Shown: in pieces, positions 4,966 through 7,874 of the stretch
How the letters are laid out: every line of letters starts with the position of its first letter
How positions within the stretch are numbered: the first letter of the stretch is position 1
Origin: OMOG01 sp041485845
GTDB lineage: Bacteria; Acidobacteriota; Terriglobia; Bryobacterales; Bryobacteraceae
Direction: 5' to 3'
NCBI GenBank assembly: GCA_041485845.1
Contig: JBGPKH010000429.1
Location: forward strand, 1-7,874
DNA length: 7,874 bases
The notes under the pieces: generated by a model
Told to the model about the DNA's origin: nothing
Seen by the model: the letters and a program-made list of their open reading frames with translations, nothing else
The model's database searches: none
Made by a program: the position numbers and the translations under genes

Positions 4966-7834
4966 GACGGCGATTCTGTTGCTCACCCTGGCGTGGGCCG
5001 CTTCGGCGGCCGAGCGGGTCGAATGCCCTACAACGGCGGACAACTGGGTGGAAGCTCCGCCATGGGAGCCGCACTCCCGCGAGTCTCTCAATCACGGTTC
5101 CGACCAACGGCTGATCGTGAACAGCCGGAACAGCTTCGCGCTGCTGGCTTTCGACATGTCGCGCGCTAAGGGGCTGCGCATCGAGAAGGCCGTGCTGCGC
5201 GTGCATCGCCAGCCCGACCCGGTCGCGTTGACGATGATCGGAATCTCGACCATCAGCGGCTCGGGCCCTTGGGCCGAGGGCGAGGCGAATTACTTTTTCG
5301 CGCGGAAAGGCCAGCCCTGGTCGTACGCGGGCTCGGACCTCGCTGACGTCATTTTCGGCCTGGGCGGCAGCTTGTATGCGTACGTGAAGGCACGAGCTGC
5401 CGGGGAGAACTGGTACGAGATTGACATTCCCGTCGAGATCGCGACCGCTCTGGCGACGGGCGACCAGTTCGGCCTGATGCTGGCGGATGAAAAGGGGCAG
5501 ACGCGCACGCGGCACTCCATCGGCAGCCGCGAGAGCGGCGACCCGCCGGTCCTGATCGTGGAGGGGACTCGCGCCACGTCGGCGCCGGGCCGTGTGCGAG
5601 CGCTACCGCCGCTTACGGCCGGGGCCCTCGGGCGTACTTCCCAGCGGCCCGGCAGCGCGATCCTGCGTTTCGGCGGCGCGGGCGCAGCCTGCTACGAGCT
5701 GCGCTACTCCGAGTCTTCCATCGCGGCGAATAATTTCGACGGCGCTGCGATGGTGGCACGCTGGATGCTCGACCCGCTCGCTCCGAAAACCAACCCGATG
5801 GCGAATTCGAATTCGCGCCAGGACGAAGTGAACGCGGTCGTCGAGCAATTGCAGCCGGGCAAGCTCTACTATTTCGCCGCGCGCGGCATCGGCGCCACGG
5901 GACAACGCGGCCCGGTCAGCGCGCTGGGGAGCGTGCGGGCCTTCGCGCGCGCCTGGCCCGCGCTGCCCGCGCGCGCGTCCGGCGATGCGCCGGCGCCGGC
6001 GCCGGCGGAAACCCCCGGACCCGTGAAGGTGTGGTCATTCCCCGAATTGCACAAGGTCAATCCGCAAACCGGCGCGCTGCTCGAAGGGGGCCCGATCTGG
6101 ACCGGCGACGTCAAGCTGGCGGGAGCGAGGAACGAATTCGTGGCGTTCCAGGTGGCGGTCGAGAGCGCGAATCCGCTCAAGGACATCACGGTAACGGTCG
6201 CGAAACCTCTCTTCGCCGAATCCAAGCTGCCGCCGGTTTTCCAGAAGACGGGCGCGGTGCAACTCTATCGCGAGTGGATGGTGCCGGACGATAAGGACAC
6301 CAGCGACTCGCGGCCGTGGTATCCCGACCCGCTGATCCCGCTCGAGGGCAGCTTCGATCTTCCCGCCGCCGATAATGGCGTGCCGCATCAGCGCGTGCAG
6401 CCGGTCTTCGTCGATATCTACATTCCGCACGATGCCGCTCCCGGAGTCCACCGGGGCAGCGTTGCGGTGCATGCCGGCGGCCGCCTGCTGCGTGAGATCG
6501 GCGTGGCGGTGGAGGTGCTGCCGTTGGCGCTGCCCGATCAGTTGAACTTCATCGTCGATCTCAACGCATACGGCGGCGTCAATCCCGGCTACGGCATCGA
6601 GCGCGGCACTCCCGAGTACCGCAAGCTGTTGCAGGCCTACCACCGGATGGCGCATCTGGATCGGGCCAACCTGGACATCCTCGGCTACTCGCACAGCGGT
6701 TCGACCGAGCCCGACCAGACGCCGCCGCTCTCAGGCGTGGGCGCCGCCACGAAGGTCGTCAACTGGCAGGATTGGGACGCGCACTATGGCCCGCTGGTTT
6801 CGGGCTCGGCATTCGCCGATCTGCCTCGTGCGTCCGTGCCGGTGCCCATCATTTACCTTGCGCTGTTCGAGAACTGGCCCGGGGATCTGCGCAAGAGCTA
6901 CCAGTGGAACATCGCGGAGCACCCGCCGACCACGAACGAATACCAGCAGCTCATCGCGCGGCACGCGCTGGCGTCCGGGCCGATCGAGGAAGGATTCCCG
7001 CAGGACTACCAGGACCGCTTCTCGGCGGTGGCGCGCGAATTCGCCGGGCACATTCGCGAGCGCAACTGGAAGCGGACAAAATACCAGATTTTCTTTAACG
7101 ACAAATATTATTACAAGGACCCGGCGCGCAGCCGCGGCGCCAACGGCGTCTCGTGGTGGCTGCTCGACGAACCCAACCACCACGATGACTACCGCGCGCT
7201 CAGCTTTTTTGGCTGGCTGGGCAAGCGCTGGCTCAAGGATTACCCGGACGTGCCGATGGTGTTTCGCGCGGATATCAGCTACGTGGAATTCATCCGCGAC
7301 CAGCTTGACGGGCAGCTCGATATCGACTGCACCAGCCAGCATTTCTTCACCAAGAACCGTTACCTGATGGACAACCGCAACCGCTTCGGACGCACTTACT
7401 GGAACTACGCCTCGACCAATCATCCGCGCGAAACCAACGTAAGTATGCGGGCCTGGTGCTGGCGTGCCTGGGTGACCGGCGCCGATGCCATCGTACCGTG
7501 GAACACCGTGCGCGGCATGGAGGCGTGGGACCGCGCCGAGCCGCTGACGGTTTTCTACGTGGGCAAGAAGTTCGGGCGAAACGAGCCGTTCGGCAGCCTG
7601 CGGCTGAAGGCCTTCCGCCGCGGCGAACAGGATGTGGAATACATGACGCTGCTGGCGCGCAAGAAGGGATGGGACCGGGAGGCCGTGGCGCGGGCGGTGG
7701 CCGGAGCGCTGGATTTGACCGAACAGACGCGGCGGCAATATGAAGAGGATGCCGGGGCGATCCGGTTTGACGGAGTCGCGGATGCGCAGATCGATCGATT
7801 GCGGCTGCGGCTGGCGGCAGCGCTGATGAAGTAG
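4955..7834 (+). CDS. Secreted GH123/DUF4091-like multidomain protein
   Basis: This encodes 959 residues from the preferred start (962 if ATG 4946 is used). Residues 1-19 are a signal peptide ending ASA-AE. Residues about 20-205 look like a DNRLRE/CBM96-type beta-sandwich (ADNWVEAPPWEPHSRESLN, SFALLAFDMS, then LIVEGT). Residues about 210-330 look like a fibronectin-III-type module (LQPGKLYYFAARGIG). An Ala-Pro linker follows at about 342-356. Residues about 357-525 resemble the beta-sandwich preceding GH123 barrels (NEFVAFQVAVE). Residues about 530-895 match the DUF4091/GH123 barrel, with D738-E739 in WWLLDEPNHHDDY as the likely catalytic Asp-Glu pair and the family-typical C-terminal motif LRLKAFRRGEQDVEYMTLL. 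GH123 enzymes are beta-N-acetylgalactosaminidases that use the substrate's acetamido group. Many DUF4091 proteins remain uncharacterised, so GalNAc specificity is inferred. Coupling to the GH20-like gene suggests joint attack on amino-sugar glycans. The 335-codon antisense frame at 6731-7738 is a shadow. Confidence 0.8.
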   Translation: MFNKTAILLLTLAWAASAAERVECPTTADNWVEAPPWEPHSRESLNHGSDQRLIVNSRNSFALLAFDMSRAKGLRIEKAVLRVHRQPDPVALTMIGISTISGSGPWAEGEANYFFARKGQPWSYAGSDLADVIFGLGGSLYAYVKARAAGENWYEIDIPVEIATALATGDQFGLMLADEKGQTRTRHSIGSRESGDPPVLIVEGTRATSAPGRVRALPPLTAGALGRTSQRPGSAILRFGGAGAACYELRYSESSIAANNFDGAAMVARWMLDPLAPKTNPMANSNSRQDEVNAVVEQLQPGKLYYFAARGIGATGQRGPVSALGSVRAFARAWPALPARASGDAPAPAPAETPGPVKVWSFPELHKVNPQTGALLEGGPIWTGDVKLAGARNEFVAFQVAVESANPLKDITVTVAKPLFAESKLPPVFQKTGAVQLYREWMVPDDKDTSDSRPWYPDPLIPLEGSFDLPAADNGVPHQRVQPVFVDIYIPHDAAPGVHRGSVAVHAGGRLLREIGVAVEVLPLALPDQLNFIVDLNAYGGVNPGYGIERGTPEYRKLLQAYHRMAHLDRANLDILGYSHSGSTEPDQTPPLSGVGAATKVVNWQDWDAHYGPLVSGSAFADLPRASVPVPIIYLALFENWPGDLRKSYQWNIAEHPPTTNEYQQLIARHALASGPIEEGFPQDYQDRFSAVAREFAGHIRERNWKRTKYQIFFNDKYYYKDPARSRGANGVSWWLLDEPNHHDDYRALSFFGWLGKRWLKDYPDVPMVFRADISYVEFIRDQLDGQLDIDCTSQHFFTKNRYLMDNRNRFGRTYWNYASTNHPRETNVSMRAWCWRAWVTGADAIVPWNTVRGMEAWDRAEPLTVFYVGKKFGRNEPFGSLRLKAFRRGEQDVEYMTLLARKKGWDREAVARAVAGALDLTEQTRRQYEEDAGAIRFDGVADAQIDRLRLRLAAALMK

Positions 7835-7846
7835 CGCCGCTGGGTT

Positions 7847-7874
7847 ATGAAAGTTGGGCAGCCAATCCTGGGCC
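7847..7874 (+). other. Possible start of a third downstream gene
   Basis: An ATG at 7847, 12 bp after the GH123-like stop, opens a frame reading MKVGQPILG to the window edge. No clear ribosome-binding site is present (only TGGG before it) and no terminator is visible in the last 40 bases. The operon may continue, but too little is seen to name anything. Confidence 0.25.

Noticed and set aside
6731..7738. 335-codon minus-strand open frame
   Set aside because: It is a shadow of the GH123-like gene. The plus-strand product has clear family motifs and a signal peptide, and the antisense product has none.

Overview
The window looks like a chromosomal segment of a GC-rich, Gram-negative soil-type bacterium. 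The two large secreted glycoside hydrolases, the small-protein/HNH pair and the general codon composition suggest an Acidobacteriota lineage (Solibacter/Bryobacter-like). That assignment is from protein style only and is not proven. Coding regions are clearly GC-rich, while 1500-2550 is visibly less so.

Layout. (1) Positions 1-260 are a repeat-rich, apparently non-coding strip. It holds three tandem copies plus one inverted copy of a GTGATCGGCATC box, resembling the multiple terminal repeats of an IS21-family element without its genes, followed by a GATGAACAC tandem and two small dyads. (2) Positions 331-1483 hold a two-gene module, an 85-aa helical protein and an HNH nuclease-fold protein. 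It is bracketed by a 51-bp near-identical direct repeat (49/51) and preceded by a TATAAT box placed as in leaderless transcripts. The HNH protein keeps its zinc cysteines and catalytic-type His but has Gly at the expected middle Asn. (3) Positions 1484-2676 are about 1.2 kb without a recognisable protein family, and this is the most unusual part. It contains a good sigma70-type promoter (TTCACA-17-TATAGT), a 32-codon mini-ORF, two copies of the dyad CCGGTCAAATTGACCGG 64 bp apart (the second extended to a terminator-like 27-bp palindrome), and three related ~135-bp units. Each unit begins with a 12-16-bp perfect hairpin and ends with a further copy of the right arm. Stem sequences differ between units but change on both sides, which is covariation. 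A C-rich tract with minus-strand G-quadruplex potential closes the region. (4) Positions 2677-7834 are a two-gene operon of exported glycoside hydrolases: a GH20-like beta-N-acetylhexosaminidase with an atypical catalytic motif, overlapping by 11 bp a multidomain GH123/DUF4091-like protein.

How the genes may work together. The GH20-like and GH123-like enzymes both belong to families that use the substrate's N-acetyl group in catalysis. They are translationally coupled and probably act in the envelope on GlcNAc/GalNAc-containing glycans. The small-protein/HNH pair is separate and looks mobile or defence-like. The 1.67-2.55 kb region is best viewed as a candidate structured RNA or repeat-element locus rather than a protein gene.
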